From contig JAPTHN010000109.1 in assembly GCA_026936325.1 (NCBI GenBank), positions 62,001 through 126,000 on the forward strand: DNA of 64,000 nt. Direction: 5' to 3'. Position numbers and translations under genes: made by a program. Of the stretch, positions 63,836 to 64,000 are shown piece after piece (the first letter of the stretch is position 1; each line of letters opens with the position of its first letter). The notes beneath the pieces are model-generated. The model did not search any database. It saw only the letters and a program-made list of their open reading frames with translations, and was not told where the DNA came from. Origin of the DNA: Platynereis dumerilii (lineage: Eukaryota > Annelida > Polychaeta > Phyllodocida > Nereididae).

Positions 63836-64000
63836 AGGTGTGTGTCGTAGTGTAAATGGCACATGCTCACCCAATTGTGTGGTGTAGGGTAATGATTACC
63901 AAACACAGCACACATTAACAGTTAAGTGTGTGATGCAGTGTATAGGGGTTCATGCTCACCTAAAAGTGTGGTGTATAGTGCAATGATCACCCTAACACAT
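63826..64000. repeat. Start of an 89-bp minisatellite, cut by window edge
   Basis: CATGCTCACC recurs at 63862 and 63951, and GTGTGGTGTA and AATGAT words recur at the same spacing. Almost two diverged units are visible, and the array may continue beyond the window. Confidence 0.7.

Overview
The window looks like AT-rich intronic and intergenic DNA from an animal nuclear genome, probably a marine invertebrate and possibly a deuterostome (low confidence). The evidence is short exons with animal splice sites, introns above 10 kb, tetranucleotide microsatellites, tRNA-derived SINEs, hAT-type MITEs and an endonuclease-bearing Penelope-like retroelement. There is no bacterial gene arrangement.

Only one host gene is supported. 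It is a plus-strand secreted-protein gene of the SBSPON type (somatomedin-B plus thrombospondin type-1). Two internal exons are visible. The TSP1 exon is at 31898-32101 and the following exon is at 46164-46290. Their intron phases agree (1-1, then 1-2), and together they give one continuous protein segment. The somatomedin-B/signal exon and the C-terminal exon were not found; they are outside the window or unrecognised inside it.

Layout. 1-4240: AT-rich, no gene. 4497-13930: a pair of about 1.15-kb, nearly identical inverted repeats enclosing about 7.1 kb. The interior holds a GC-rich decayed block (6125-9530) interrupted by a hAT-type MITE with a perfect 8-bp target duplication, a tandem duplication with POU octamers, a GATA array, a SINE and a 740-bp inverted-repeat element. 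13931-31460: AT-rich with a large TATC array, a foldback element carrying twin CRE sites, a snapback MITE, a second foldback and a 140-bp hAT-type MITE. 31898-46290: the host gene segment, whose 14-kb intron holds a whole-looking Penelope-like element (34208-36507) with 106-bp inverted terminal repeats and a 13-bp target duplication, a second snapback MITE and a SINE with a 15-bp target duplication. 46291-64000: further SINEs, a LINE tail on the minus strand, a gag-like fossil with a possible LTR-like promoter region upstream, a pair of dispersed direct repeats and the start of an 89-bp minisatellite at the right edge.

The most notable items are the intact Penelope element in sense orientation in the host intron, the large young inverted repeat, the two SINE families and the uninterrupted gag frame with no recognisable pol. 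No wholly new system could be shown from sequence alone.
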